A stretch of DNA of 64,000 bases, from contig VNWV01000001.1 of NCBI GenBank assembly GCA_009801085.1, positions 6,944,001 through 7,008,000 on the forward strand, given 5' to 3'. Below are positions 1-10,901 of this stretch, in pieces. Below the pieces are notes generated by a model. The model was not told the DNA's origin and did no database searches. It saw nothing but the letters and a program-made list of their open reading frames with translations. Origin of the DNA: Lasiodiplodia sp. COLG20. Taxonomy: Eukaryota; Ascomycota; Dothideomycetes; Botryosphaeriales; Botryosphaeriaceae. The translations under genes were made by a program, and so were the position numbers. The stretch's first letter is position 1, and each line of letters opens with the position of its first letter.

Positions 1-447
1 GTTGCAGAGATCCAGGCTCGTCAGCCGTGTGCCGAACGGAACCACCACCTGTATTAGCAGCGCGTCCAGGGCGTACTGCTTGGCGTTGCGCGCTGGTCCA
101 TCAAGTCCATCACCGTCCGGGTTGTTGACGCCCAGGGCGGGCTGGGGCGCGCGGAAACTCAGAGTCCGCCATGCCAGCGGGTATTCGGCCAGGAAGCATC
201 GCAGGTGGCGCGAGGTGTGGAACAGGTCGATGAGCGAGCGCGTGGGCAGCGAGGCCAGGAGGCTTTCGGCGATAGTCGGATGCGTCGTCAGGACGCTCTC
301 GAAACGGCTCTTGGGGGCCGGCTTGCGGGGCGTGGATGGCGAGATCGTGGCTGAAGGCATGACGGCCACCGCACTCGGAGTTTGGTCGTGTGAGGGCGCG
401 CCGAAGAGGTTTGACGGTGAGGCGACGGGAAGTGTGAGAGCCTCCAT
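1..447 (-). CDS. F-box-like protein, N-terminal part (cut by window edge)
   Basis: The reverse strand is open from an ATG at 447 to the window edge (149 codons), so the C-terminus is missing. The protein starts MEALTLPVASPS and, after a Pro/Ser-rich lead of about 55 residues, has a stretch typical of a fungal F-box: SLLASLPTRSLIDLFHTSRH, then CFLAEYPLAWRTLSF. F-box proteins recruit substrates to SCF ubiquitin ligases through Skp1; the leucine-rich or other substrate domain would lie beyond the edge, and LTSLDL at the very end hints at leucine-rich repeats. A second in-frame Met at 360 is an alternative start. The frame stays open well upstream of 447 but without another ATG up to 570. Same orientation as DPH2, with 375 bp between. 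The F-box call is by motif shape only. Confidence 0.6.
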   Translation of the reverse strand, partial: MEALTLPVASPSNLFGAPSHDQTPSAVAVMPSATISPSTPRKPAPKSRFESVLTTHPTIAESLLASLPTRSLIDLFHTSRHLRCFLAEYPLAWRTLSFRAPQPALGVNNPDGDGLDGPARNAKQYALDALLIQVVVPFGTRLTSLDLCN

Positions 448-822
448 GTCGGCGGCGAACTGCACGGCGTCAGGCGGGCGGAAAGGGTCCTCTCGTCGCA
501 GAGGCGGCGGCGGAGTGCAGGTGCTCAGGCGGGCATGTAGGCGGAAAGGGCGTGGGTGAGTTGACTCCTTGTGGGCGGTGGTGCTGCAGGTCGGCGTGTT
601 CTGTGGTGATTTGCGTCGTCGCACGCGCCCTATGGTTCTACCAAGGCTCCCCGGCCCGCATCCAGACTTAGAAAGACTGAGAGCACACTCCAAGGGGCAC
701 CGACGCCGCACAGCAGACAAGACATTCACCAACTTCTACCTACTACAGTAGCCCAATCCAGCAGCGAGGACCAGAGCCGCATCCGCGCAACGGCCGGTCT
801 CTCGCTTTCGCCGCCGGCAGCC
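448..822. other. Intergenic spacer, promoter side of the F-box gene
   Basis: Lies between the DPH2 stop and the F-box start. No coding signal beyond the untranslated continuation of the F-box frame. No repeat or clear TATA box seen. Confidence 0.5.
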
Positions 823-2592
823 TCACCTAATCTCCGCACCGTCCCCAACAACGTATCCCCTCGCCAGTCCGCCTCTGCCCTCCTCAATCCGCGCGCCCCT
901 TTGCGCCCCCTCTTCCTCGGCCTCATCGGCTGCCTGCGTATCGAAGTCGCTGCCGAGCCCCTGCCACGTCCGCTGGCTCCGCAGGAATTCGGCGCCCGGC
1001 GACACCACGCCACCAATCTGCGCGACGTCGCCGTTTGCACGCTTGATAAGGGAGTGCCCGGCCTTGCTGGCCCCGTTGATCTGCGCAGCGCCCTGCCGCT
1101 CGCTCGCCGTCGATGCCGCCGCTGTCGCACGCATTGGCCGCGCATGTGAGACATAGCGGCCGGTGCGGAGGTCGAACTCTGGCGGCGCCGATTCCTCTTC
1201 AGAATCCCACCCCTCTCCCGTTGCGTCGCCTGCCGCATCGCCCTGCCCCTCATCCGCCTGCGTCTCAACATCTGCCTTCGCCTCTGCCTTCGCCTTGAGC
1301 ACTGCCTGGAAATCGCCCGTCCATTCCCCTGTCCACACGCGCTCTGAGTCATCCTGTAGAGTGAGCTGCAGCTCGAATGGTGTGATGATGGGTTTCCAAA
1401 AATCCTTGCTCTCGATCAAACTACTCTCCCAACACCCAATGACGACCCAACCGCCGACTTCGGAGAAGTTAGCCACCTTGGCCGCATTGATCTTGCCAAC
1501 TACGAATGTGTAGCTCTTCTTGCCCGCCGCCGCAATCATTTCCTTGACGTGATCCACAATGTGCAGGTAGTTCTTGACCGACAGAGTGTTGATCAAGATA
1601 CCAAACACAGGCTCCACACTGAGACGTGTCAGGAGGGCGTAACGGCGACGCAGGGTCTGCGCTGACGAAGCGAGCAGTGCTTCTGTAGGCTTAGATGTGT
1701 CCGTGGGGTATATATGTATGGCACCGACGCGGGACGAGAGCGTCAGGAGCAGCGAAGTTGGCGGATCGGAAACATGGAAGAGCTGATAGTCTCTGAGTGC
1801 CGATTGATCCTCCTTGACCTCGTCCGGCACACTTCTGTTCGGCAATGGAGAGGACGGGTCGTGGACGATCTCTGTGAGGAAGAGCGCGGTGTAGCCCTCG
1901 CCCTGTAGTCTTTCGAGTAGCGGCGAGAGATAATGCGAGTAAGGTATATCTGCCATCAGCACAATCTTCTGGTCCTTCTCCGGGTACGTCTGCTTAAAGA
2001 CGTCCACCACCGGATCCAGCTCCAACGGCCTCGTCGTGAACACATAGATGACCGGCAGCCTCGCCGTCGGCGACAGGCAAGACCTGCCGTAGTGCACCAC
2101 GACATCCGCATCCACATGCTCCGCCGCAACCTCGTCCACGCAGCAAGCGCCGTACGACGTATCCCCCAAGATATACAACTGCTCCTCCTCCTCCGCCGCA
2201 GCAGCGTCCCCGCCATTCACATCCACCTCGGCCAGCCTCTCCGCCGCACCGTCCACCTCATCCTCCTTCGCCTCCGCACTCGCTTGTTCCTTTCTCGCAG
2301 ACGCCGCGGCAACGGCATCCTCCTTCCGTGCCCGCGCCAGCCCCCTGCTCAGCGCGGCGTACACGCGCGGCGCGTCCACCAGCATGTGATCCGGAAACTG
2401 CAGCGCGATGCGCCTCCACCGGCCCGCGCGGATCTCCCTGACGGTGCGCTCCACCTCATACGTGATAGCGAGCTGTGCGTCCGCGACCTTGGGTATGCTG
2501 GCGGGGTCGACGGGGGGCGTCGGGTCTTCGAAGATGTGCGTCTCGGGCGTCGAGAGGACGGGCGCGACCTCGAGGGTTGGTGGTGCGGTCAT
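823..2592 (-). CDS. DPH2: Diphthamide biosynthesis protein 2 (2-(3-amino-3-carboxypropyl)histidine synthase subunit 2)
   Basis: Intact single-exon frame of 589 residues with an ATG at 2592. Dph2 pairs with Dph1 in the first step of diphthamide synthesis, transferring a 3-amino-3-carboxypropyl group from SAM to a histidine of elongation factor 2 in the cytosol. The three-part diphthamide_syn fold is visible: RRIALQFPDHMLVDAP (residues 60-75), ILGDTSYGACCVDEVAAEHV (141-160) with VVHYGRSCLSP, then VLMADIPYSHYLSPLL and VGKINAAKVANFSEVGGWVV leading to IGCWES. Cys150/151, Cys172 and Cys387 are the candidate iron-sulfur ligands. An acidic, Ala/Glu-rich insert (about 92-137) and a low-complexity acidic tail (after about 440) are additions compared with the yeast protein. 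The family assignment is secure from these motifs; Dph1 is excluded by the insert pattern and the C-terminal tail only as an inference. Confidence 0.93.
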   Translation of the reverse strand: MTAPPTLEVAPVLSTPETHIFEDPTPPVDPASIPKVADAQLAITYEVERTVREIRAGRWRRIALQFPDHMLVDAPRVYAALSRGLARARKEDAVAAASARKEQASAEAKEDEVDGAAERLAEVDVNGGDAAAAEEEEQLYILGDTSYGACCVDEVAAEHVDADVVVHYGRSCLSPTARLPVIYVFTTRPLELDPVVDVFKQTYPEKDQKIVLMADIPYSHYLSPLLERLQGEGYTALFLTEIVHDPSSPLPNRSVPDEVKEDQSALRDYQLFHVSDPPTSLLLTLSSRVGAIHIYPTDTSKPTEALLASSAQTLRRRYALLTRLSVEPVFGILINTLSVKNYLHIVDHVKEMIAAAGKKSYTFVVGKINAAKVANFSEVGGWVVIGCWESSLIESKDFWKPIITPFELQLTLQDDSERVWTGEWTGDFQAVLKAKAEAKADVETQADEGQGDAAGDATGEGWDSEEESAPPEFDLRTGRYVSHARPMRATAAASTASERQGAAQINGASKAGHSLIKRANGDVAQIGGVVSPGAEFLRSQRTWQGLGSDFDTQAADEAEEEGAQRGARIEEGRGGLARGYVVGDGAEIR

Positions 2593-3294
2593 GGTTGCGG
2601 GCGGCGCTGTTTCCGTGGTGATGGCTGGCGATTGCTGTTCGTAGAGAAGGATTCGCAGAGCGGAATGGGAAGGGAAAGGGAAGACGCGGACAGGTAATTG
2701 GGAGGTTTGGGTGGCGTTACTTTTTTCTGCCTGAGGAAAAATATCGTGCGGGCTGCGATGGGCAGCGGCGGGGCAGAAGCAAGAGAAAATTCACGCGAGT
2801 CATGTTGCTTATTGCCCGCGGCGAATCTCGGACGTCACTCATCTTTAGCAAGGGAGATCTGCTAGTGATTTGAAGGCATTGTTATTTCTTATGGCTTTCA
2901 GTTTGGATTTGGTGGTCGAAGTGAGCCACGCAAACATCCGACACGACATTATTTTTTCGTAACCAGACGAACGGATGGTGTTTCATGCAGGGCACACGTC
3001 TCGCTTCGACCTTACCCGGCGGGAGAGCGATCAAATCATCACCGTCCAGTAGTATGAATTGCATAGTAATGCTAATGATATCATTCATGTTCCTAGAATA
3101 AAATACAACAACATCCGCACGCTCATCAGGACTTATTGAATCTCCAAGATGCGGAATTTCCAACTCAGAAAAGCCCGTCCAGCTTTGAAAATTCCGAACG
3201 CCAAATAATGCCTCGTCATATCTCATTATGCCCGCTTCTTACGCATTACCAAAACTGCCATGTATTAGAAAATCTCATCAAACTGTTACTCAAT
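2593..3294. other. Intergenic spacer (DPH2 promoter, PLB 3' side)
   Basis: Contains one ATG-started reverse-strand frame of 114 codons (2882-3226), AT-richer than its surroundings, with no recognisable motif, repeat or splice partner. I see no sure gene here. Confidence 0.4.
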
Positions 3295-5451
3295 TTAGAG
3301 CATGAGGGCTACACCGGCAACAACAGCCGCCAGAAAAGAGTAGAAGCTCGGCATGGTGGTGACTGCGGCGCTGGTAGTTTTCAGCTCCTCCAACTTCATC
3401 TCCGGAATATACGTCGTAGCCGTCGAGTTGCGGTCGCCGTTCCAGCAGTACTTGTTGAAGCATTCAGTGCACACATCCGGTACGGTGGTGCCGGTCCTGT
3501 TCCAGCTGCGGGACATGATAGCGCAGCCAACGCACGTCGGCCATTGCGAATCGAGCGTACCATTACCCATGGTCGCGACATCGTATCCGTTTTCGATCAT
3601 GGCGTTGCGTTGGCTGATGCTGTACTCACGAGTGAAGGTGGAGATGTTGGAGTTGAAGACGTAGGGAGCGTTGGGAAGGTAGACGATCAGAGGCGTGGTG
3701 CTGGAGAAGTTACCAGCATCGCAGCCGAACATGGCCGGTCTGTTGTTCAGACCGAGGTTGATGAAAGTGTTCTGGTCGGGAATAGATGGGAAGATGGTGC
3801 CGTTGGCCTGCGTCACGTTGAGAGAGCGCTCGTAGGTTGCAACCATGGCGGTACCATTGGGCCATCCGGGAGCCTCATCGGACACAGTGTCTGCGGAGGA
3901 ATCGATGGCAAAGATGACATCGACGTTGCGCAGAGGCTGAATGAGTGGGTTGAGAGGAATATTCTGCAGATCTTCGCCTCCATCCACAAGTGTCAGGCGC
4001 TTGCTAGACGCGCCCTGGTTGGTCTCGTTGTTCCAATGGTAGAAAGGGTTAGGGGACCAGTCCGCAATATCGTTATTGCTCTCTCCAAAGCTCTCAAGAG
4101 TGCTGGTCAGGACGCCCTTCAAGCTATCCGGCACGCCCTCAGTGTCGTTGATCTGGAGGAGGAACTGGTTGAATAGCGAGCTGGAGGTTCCAAAAACAAA
4201 ACTGAGCGAATCATAACCACGGACACATCGTTCGCTGCTCGGAAGCTCTCCGCCGCTGAAGTTGGATCCCACATAACGGAGAGGGGCAAAGCCAAAGACG
4301 GTCGGATCGAAGGAGCCCATTTCCCACGGATTGAATTCAAAGTTGGTCGTGTTGCTGGCTATGACAAGTTGACCTGGCTCCCTGCCATCTGCGACCAGAA
4401 TGGGTAGAGGCGCGTCGCCCTTCTTGAAGTAATCGTCATCTTGGATGGATGAATAAGTGTATCCGGGACCACCGTTACTGGCATTGAGCAGCTGGAAGGA
4501 AAGAGCACGGCCCCAATAGTCGGTGATTGATGTATCGAAACCAGCATCAACCTTACCGTTGACCTGATCGTAGATGGTCGAGTAATAGTCGGCTGTATTC
4601 AGGATCTGGATACCACCCTGTTCAGGACCGGACAGAATCGAGTTTTGAAACTGCCAGAGATCACCGGACTGGTCGGTATTCGCGTTGATGATGTCATACA
4701 CCGAGGTAAAATTGTTACCGTAAAGCGACGACACCAGCCAACCACCGCCAGACAAGCCTGCAAAATACGTGGAAGACTGCAACAGGCCGCCAATGTGACC
4801 ACTTTCGGTCGAATTTGGCGTCCGGCTGTCGAATGCAGCAACGGCACCAGCGCCATTCAGCAACGCACGGTAACCTCCACCGGACACGGCAATGCCAATG
4901 TTGGGCAGAGCAGAAACATTCTTGGCGGCGCTGTCAATGTACGAGTTGGAGTCAAAACCGGCGATATTGAGTCTGCCCAAAAGGTCCCGCATCGCAGACA
5001 CAGTGTTGTTGCGCCTCGTCTCGAGCCATGACGTTTCGCTGGAGGATAGAGAGGCAGCCTGTCTGATAGAAGGCCTGGTAGAGGGGCAATCGACTTCCTC
5101 AGGTGTGTATCCATTGGGCGCTTGAGGGCTGGCCCGCTTGAATGCAGCGAGCGCAAGCGCAGCAGCCTGTTCCGGCGTTGGATCACGCGGGACTGCGATC
5201 ACATTTGCTACAGAAAAGAGTTAGCGAAACCACTAGTTCAGGCAAAGCCATTTCGTGAGAGCCGCATAGTGTGTTTCGGTCGCACGGGTGCCATTGGTCT
5301 TGTTTGTTGTGTGTAGTGCTAGCCTGAGCGAACGCTCGGGCTCTCTGCACGAACTGAAGGCGACTCGCGTCAACAGTGTAAGGTTGGGCTCGTGCTCACC
5401 GGAAGCTGCAGACAGCAGCAGAGACGCACTGACGGCGGTATCAAGTTTCAT
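3295..5451 (-). CDS. Lysophospholipase / phospholipase B, secreted and GPI-anchored
   Basis: Two exons: 5400-5451 (52 nt, starts MKLDTAVSASLLLSAAS, a signal peptide) and 3295-5207, joined over a 192-nt intron with donor G|GTGAGC and acceptor CTGTAG; total about 654 residues. The long exon alone lacks an ATG and signal sequence, so exon 1 is needed. Fungal phospholipase B removes both acyl chains from phospholipids at the cell surface. The catalytic cPLA2-like fold is shown by AVSGGGYRALLNGAG (around residue 126), the nucleophile elbow FAGLSGGGWLVSS with Ser170, and LVDGGEDLQNIPLNPL carrying the likely catalytic Asp. Many N-glycosylation sites and paired cysteines in the last third (CVGC, CTEC) fit secretion. 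The C-terminus ends in a Thr/Ser stretch and a hydrophobic tail, SFLAAVVAGVALML, a GPI signal. Species orthologue (PLB1-3) cannot be told. Confidence 0.92.
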
Positions 5452-7593
5452 GACTCTGTAAGGCTGGGAAAGGAAGGGTGGAGTCGGGAGCTGAGCATGC
5501 GACGGCAGATCGCGCAGCTTTGTAGGTTTGCAGTGGGCTCAGCTCAGGCGCCATGTGCTGCAAGGCAGGGCCCTCAGCATAGCGCTAACGACGGGTAGAC
5601 CGGATGCGGCGCACGGAAATTGGGGGCTATGACATCGCTCAATACCCTGAGATCTGCACGGGGGTTCGCAGCACTTTCGTGTGCCGAGAGGGATTGGCAC
5701 CCGCCCTGCAGTTCTCCAGACACGCAGCTACAAGGGGCAGAGCAGGAATTCGCGTTGTAGCAGTACCTCATGCTAGCAGCGCATATTCTTTGGCCCGCTC
5801 CTATAGCCTTAGGACCAAGCTACGTCAGACGGCGCTGCATAGCGGGATGATCCTAGCGCTGGCCATCTGATGGCCCTACCACCGCCACAAACCATGACGC
5901 AGATCCCCTGAGACAGCACAAAACAATGTTGTCCCGGAACTCGGCAGTGGCAGCCTTCCAGCCAATGCAATCAATAACCAGTCTTCCGGCAATCTCCAGC
6001 CACCCTCTTCTATTCTTCGCAACGGCTGCCACATTGCACAAGCGCATTCCACTGCTGCTCAGCCACGCGTCAGCCGCCATCGCGCAGCATTCCAACAGCG
6101 GGTAGTGGTTGCTCAGCCTCATATCCCTACCTTGGGTCAACTCCCCACCTGCTAAAATCAGCGAAAAACGATCACGGGAACACGGCGCAGGATACGATTT
6201 ACATACGAATGCGAAGACGCGTATAGTTGGATCTTACTCATATTACCACCGACTGCTTCCCTTTCTCGGTACCTTCGTGCGAACAGGATGCGGGCATACT
6301 TCCGGCCCCTTACGGATCTTCAGAGTCGTCGACATTGGCTGACCTGAACCCACGTCACATACTTGGCGGCAACCGCGGGGGCCGACAAACGCACAATTCG
6401 GACCGCTGCACTTCCGGACAGCTCACCAAAATCCACTTCCAACCTGACCCTTGACGATACCTAACGCAATTCACAAGTGATGGCTCAAGTCAAACATCTG
6501 TTGGTGTGGAATTCTGGTTCACATTTGTGGCAGAGTGTTCTATAAATAGCGCTGCACACTGACGCTCCAGATCTCCACCTAAGAATCTGACAGAACTCAT
6601 TCAATGCTCAACGAAAACATTCGAGAAGCATTTTCGGCAAGTAGATACCTTCACAGAGATCCATCACAGGCAAGGAAATGATGTTGACACGGCGCATCTC
6701 TCCACGGATCTGTAGGAATGTGTGCAGTTGCAGCCCGATCCGCCCGCACCCGGTGAGTTTCCATGAGTATGAGGCCTTACCGGAAAACGACTGCTCCCGT
6801 ACTCCGGTCTTGTTATCAACTTACAAGAGCACTGCACGAGGTTGAAACAGTCTTTCAACACTTCATTGTTCTGCCTGCATGTCTTGTCCCACAGGCACGA
6901 TTCCCCATCCGCATGGCCATACCTCTTCCGTAAAAGCCGCGTACCTGTCGATCCCGCCCATGCAGGCAAGTCTTTCCGCACACAGGCACAGTAAAATGAA
7001 GAATATCTAGGGTCGACTTGACCATACGTCTGGACAAGCTTACACGTCGCCGTACCTGCCATCGGACCGCGACGCCCGACAACCTAACCGTCTCACCTTC
7101 CATCCTACTGACTGCAGCTGTGCCAGCATCCCCCCGCGCCAATTCAAGCGTCCTTCCGCGCCACGTGCTGCGGGCCGTCGAATCGCCACAGTTTCCCATG
7201 GATCGGCAAAGATGCTGCGTCGGCCTTATCCGCCGGCCATGCAGCGCCGATCGCTCTGGACCGATAGAAATTTCTAAGGAACCCGAAGCTCAGCGGCCGA
7301 ATGACGCACGAGGGGCAAGCCGCCCGCCGGAGCCTGTCGTCCGCCGGGGGTGACAGAAACCCTGTCCGTGCCCTTGACTCATGGTGGGGTTCAAATAGAA
7401 GACGATGGAGTCATCACGCAACAATCGAGCAACCCGCATTGAATTTGCTCACCGGCCACTGGACCTATATATCCTCCTGGATCCGATCGACTGCCCGCCT
7501 CTGAAGCCGTTCAGATAAGCCACAACAGCGCGCCACCTACGCCGCCAACAACAACAAACACCCATCTCCCCCACAACCACCGCCACCGCAACC
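5452..7593. other. Long intergenic spacer
   Basis: About 2.1 kb without a convincing gene. A clean TATA motif (CTATAAATAG) lies near 6540-6549 on the + strand but no good frame follows it, and a Cys-rich reverse-strand frame (6664-7062) overlaps the same place; see findings. The right end holds the promoter of the next gene. Confidence 0.4.
7466..7472 (+). promoter_or_regulatory. TATA-like box of the phosphoglycerate-mutase-family gene
   Basis: TATATAT lies 122 bp upstream of the ATG at 7594, within a C-rich leader (many CCAC/CAAC steps just before the ATG) typical of fungal 5' untranslated regions. Confidence 0.4.
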
Positions 7594-8457
7594 ATGGCAC
7601 CCGCCCACCTCCACTGCGTCCGCCACGCCCAAGGCTACCACAACCTCAACACCGACAACCACAAGCTCCCCGACCCAGCCCTCACCGACCTCGGCAAGCA
7701 GCAATGCGCCGACCTGCAACGCGCCTTCCCGCACCACTCCCGCATCACGCACGTCGTCGCCTCGCCCATCAAGCGCACGCTGTGGACGGCGCTGCTCGCC
7801 TTCGGCCCGGCCATTGCCGCCAAGAACCTCAAAGTCATCGCGCTGCCCGAGATACAGGAAACCAGCGACCTGCCGTGCGACACGGGCTCCGACCGCGCCG
7901 AGCTGGAGCGCGAGTTCGCCGGGCAGCCGGTCGATCTGTCGCGCGTCGAGGACGGGTGGAATAGCAAGAAGGGCAGGTGGGCGGCGACGCCGGAGGCGGT
8001 GGCGGAACGCGCGAGGGTCGCGAGGGTGTTTTTGAGGGAGTTGGCGGGGGAGGAGGGGGAGGTTGTTGTTGTGACGCATGGAGGGTTGCTGCACACGTTT
8101 ACGCAGGATTGGAGCGGGTTTGGGAAATTCTGCGGTATGATTTTGAATCTCGCCCACAATTGGGAAGATGTTTGCTAACGCGTATTTGAATCTTTTGCAG
8201 GAACCGGCTGGGCCAATACTGAGTACCGCACCTACACTTTTGCCCCCAATTCTGGCGATGAGGCGCGTATCGTTGAGACCCCCGAGTCCCGCGCCAAACG
8301 CGGCGCATCGCCCTTCTCGGAGGAGGAGAACCGGAAGTTGAAGGAGATGGCTGACAGGGAATGGCTGACACAAGAATCTGAAAGCCAGACGAAGGATCCG
8401 GCGACTGGTCCGACGATCCAAGAAGTAGGCGCCGAAGCCGTCAAGGCCCAGGCTTAG
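7594..8457 (+). CDS. Histidine phosphatase / phosphoglycerate mutase family protein
   Basis: Two exons, 7594-8134 and 8201-8457, joined over a 66-nt intron (G|GTATGA, branch site GCTAACG, acceptor TTGCAG); 265 residues. Exon 1 alone would run into an intron-coded tail. The protein belongs to the branch 1 histidine phosphatase superfamily: CVRHAQG at the N-terminus with catalytic His11, SPIKRT with the phosphate-binding Arg61, an acidic LPEIQETSD near 85-93, and the second His162 in VVVVTHGGLL. Such proteins hydrolyse phosphate esters through a phosphohistidine; the short RHAQ variant is common in fungal members whose substrates are unknown, so true glycolytic mutase activity should not be assumed. 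The 85-residue C-terminal exon is charged and probably disordered. No targeting signal seen. Confidence 0.88.
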
Positions 8458-9947
8458 AAAGAACCATCTTAGAAAGAATGGTTAGACTTTTTATAGAGGC
8501 ATAGAGAAGTATACGGCTTCACGGGCTTGGGAATTGGATAAGGAAAGAGCACTAATAAGCATGGTCCGGCTTTGGGCATAGAACCTCGGTTAGAGAGAAG
8601 AGATATCATTGTATTTAAATCAAATGAGAAACTACAGGCATCTTTGATAGCTGACCGGCATGGGTCCCTTTGCATGTCCTTAGACCCCGTACACTAGTCT
8701 TCTACGCGAATAGCTAAAGTAGATATTCCAGCGTATGGGAATTTTCGAACTTGAACAAACATGGTTTGGCCATTAAATTCAACCGCCTTTGTAAGCAGAG
8801 CGTGCCATGTGTATTCGGAAATTTTCAGGAAAAGTCCGGGCCTCCGTCGCCCGCTGTACTGTCATCTCTCGTAGGGCAGCCAAGATAACGCGATTAGATA
8901 TCTGATAAGGGTCTTGGCGAGGATCCAACGACGCGGATCTGAAAAAAAGTTATAGTGTCAGGCGGGGAGTGGTTGGGCATGAAGATCCAGATAAGACTTT
9001 CTGGAAGGCAGAAGAAAGAAGCTTCAGATACATCATGAATTATCAACATCGTAAGGATATAGTAGGCAGAAAGGGAAAAAAGGTCTCGAGCGCTAAGCCA
9101 GGCACAGTATAGCTATACTACGTACTTAGAACCATGACCTTACCACAAATGGATCAGGATTTGGCGCGCAATCCGCAAGGAACTACTACCATCAGGTTCA
9201 TGGGAGCGTCGTTCACATGGGCGCCGCGGCTATGGACGAAAATTATTCGGCACTTCCGAGCCGGGGTGGCCCACTCGAGCTGAAGTTCACCGCGGGGCTG
9301 AAGGCAGGCGACGGAGTTTAGCAAGCCGGATAACGACGGCAGTGCTTGGGTAAGCGCTTGGTGGGGAAGAAAAGCTGTGGAGATCGGGAGAGGAAGCTGC
9401 AAAGATTCCCTGCCTTGGGTTTCGTGTTCGACACACCGCTCTGGGACAAGAGTCAGGGTCCTCAAGAAGCACAGGCCCCGGCAGGCGTCACCACTCAGCC
9501 AGAGGAATCGGGGACGTCCAGACAGGCAGCAACCTTGGGAACGTGGACGCTGGGCTGGGTCGGAGGACGTCTCATCGCAAAGGACGTGCCGCATCCTGCC
9601 TAGCGCGCATTGATTACGACATCCTGACCCCTGCTCCAGCGGCGCTTGAATCCGAGTCGAGCTTACACCTTAATGACCCCAGGTTCCGCCCACCATGTGT
9701 GGGCTTAGCAATTCCACCTCCGGTCTCCGGCCGCTGCTCCAATTGGCTCCTCCTGTGTATATATTTCGGTCCCGCCGCGTGCTGAAAAGCCCCGAACTCC
9801 ACGTCTTCGCGTCATCCAAGCCGGCACCGCAATCTTAACAATCGCATCATCGCGACCTGCCCCACCAAGCCTTTTCCGCGCCAAAAGATAGCAGATATTA
9901 CGGGCGAAGTACGCGAGTTCCGACAACACTGCTTTCCCTCCCAGACA
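8458..9947. other. Intergenic spacer
   Basis: About 1.5 kb. Only weak overlapping frames without motifs (for example reverse 9154-9594). No repeat seen. The last 200 bp is the promoter of the SIS-domain gene. Confidence 0.45.
9739..9764 (+). promoter_or_regulatory. CCAAT and TATA elements of the SIS-domain gene
   Basis: A palindromic CCAATTGG (9739-9746), readable as a CCAAT box on either strand, is followed 12 bp later by TATATAT (9758-9764). The pair lies about 185-210 bp upstream of the ATG at 9948. Motif reading only. Confidence 0.35.
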
Positions 9948-10901
9948 ATGAGCGCCACCTCGCTGCTCGAGCCCTACGGCTCTCCCAAATCCACCAACAG
10001 CGACGAGAGCACCTTCGACGAGGCCGCCAGCACCGCCGCTTCCAGCACAACATGCGCCGACGACACCTCGGCGTCGTCCGTGACTCCCACCGCGTCCGAA
10101 TGTGACAATGACAGCAATCCTCTCAAGCGCAAACGCGGGCTTTCCTCCGCCCTCACGCCCCCGCTCTCCACCTCAGACGAAGACCGCTGCGACGGACCCA
10201 CGCTCTCGCGCGCGCTACACGTCCTAGCCACCGAAGCCGCAGCCCTCGCACACGCGACGCGATTGTACTCGACGTCCACCACGGCGCGGGCAGCGCTGGT
10301 CAGCGCCGTCTCGATCGTCGAGCGCGCGCACCTCAGCGGCGGGAAGGTGGTCGTGTGCGGGGTGGGCAAGAGCGGGCTGGTCGGGCGCAAGACGGTCGCG
10401 ACGATGAAGTCGCTGGGCTTGGGCGCGTCGTTCCTGCACGCGGCCGAAGCCGTGCACGGCGACCTCGGCGACGTGCGCCCCGGCGACGCCGTCCTCTTCA
10501 TCAGCTTCTCCGGCCGCACCGCCGAGCTGCTCAACGTCCTGCTGCACCTGCCCGCCGACACCCCCGTCGTCGCGCTGACGGCGTATCCGGACGCGGAAAC
10601 CTGCCCGCTGCTGGCGGGGAGGAGCGGGAGGGGTAACGCGGTCTTGCTGCCGGCTCCGATTCATGAGAGCGAGGAGGCTAGCTTCGGCGTCTCGGCCCCG
10701 ACGACGAGCACGACGGTGGCGATGGCTGTGGGTGATATGTTGGCGCTGACGGCGGCGGAGAGGATACATGAGGAGGATAAGGGCCGCGTCTTCAAGCGGA
10801 ATCATCCTGGCGGCGCTATCGGCGCGCGGACGCTGGCGGAGGAGGTGACGACGGTCGTGAAGACTAAGAAGGTCTGCCTCACCAGCGTGGTTGAGGCTTG
10901 A
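9948..10901 (+). CDS. SIS-domain protein, KpsF/GutQ (arabinose-5-phosphate isomerase)-like
   Basis: Single-exon gene, 317 residues, ATG at 9948. After about 85 Ser/Thr-rich residues with a basic LKRKRG patch, the SIS fold runs to the end: KVVVCGVGKSGLVGRK, ASFLHAAEAVHGDLGDV, LFISFSGRTAELLNVL and FKRNHPGGAIGAR. These match the KdsD/KpsF/GutQ sugar-isomerase signature (GxGKSG, SxSGxTxE, HPGGxxG). Bacterial relatives interconvert ribulose- and arabinose-5-phosphate for lipopolysaccharide; fungi make no such polymer, so the fungal substrate is unknown. The bacterial C-terminal CBS pair is absent. No organelle signal is obvious, although the Ser/Thr-rich lead could be regulatory. Confidence 0.88.
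   Translation: MSATSLLEPYGSPKSTNSDESTFDEAASTAASSTTCADDTSASSVTPTASECDNDSNPLKRKRGLSSALTPPLSTSDEDRCDGPTLSRALHVLATEAAALAHATRLYSTSTTARAALVSAVSIVERAHLSGGKVVVCGVGKSGLVGRKTVATMKSLGLGASFLHAAEAVHGDLGDVRPGDAVLFISFSGRTAELLNVLLHLPADTPVVALTAYPDAETCPLLAGRSGRGNAVLLPAPIHESEEASFGVSAPTTSTTVAMAVGDMLALTAAERIHEEDKGRVFKRNHPGGAIGARTLAEEVTTVVKTKKVCLTSVVEA

Noticed and set aside
2..559. Forward frame of 185 codons over the F-box gene
   Set aside because: No ATG start and Arg-rich random composition; it is the antisense of the better-supported reverse-strand F-box frame.
2882..3226. Reverse-strand ATG frame of 114 codons between DPH2 and the phospholipase gene
   Set aside because: Protein-like in places but no motif, no splice partner and no promoter sign; length is not beyond chance in AT-richer DNA.
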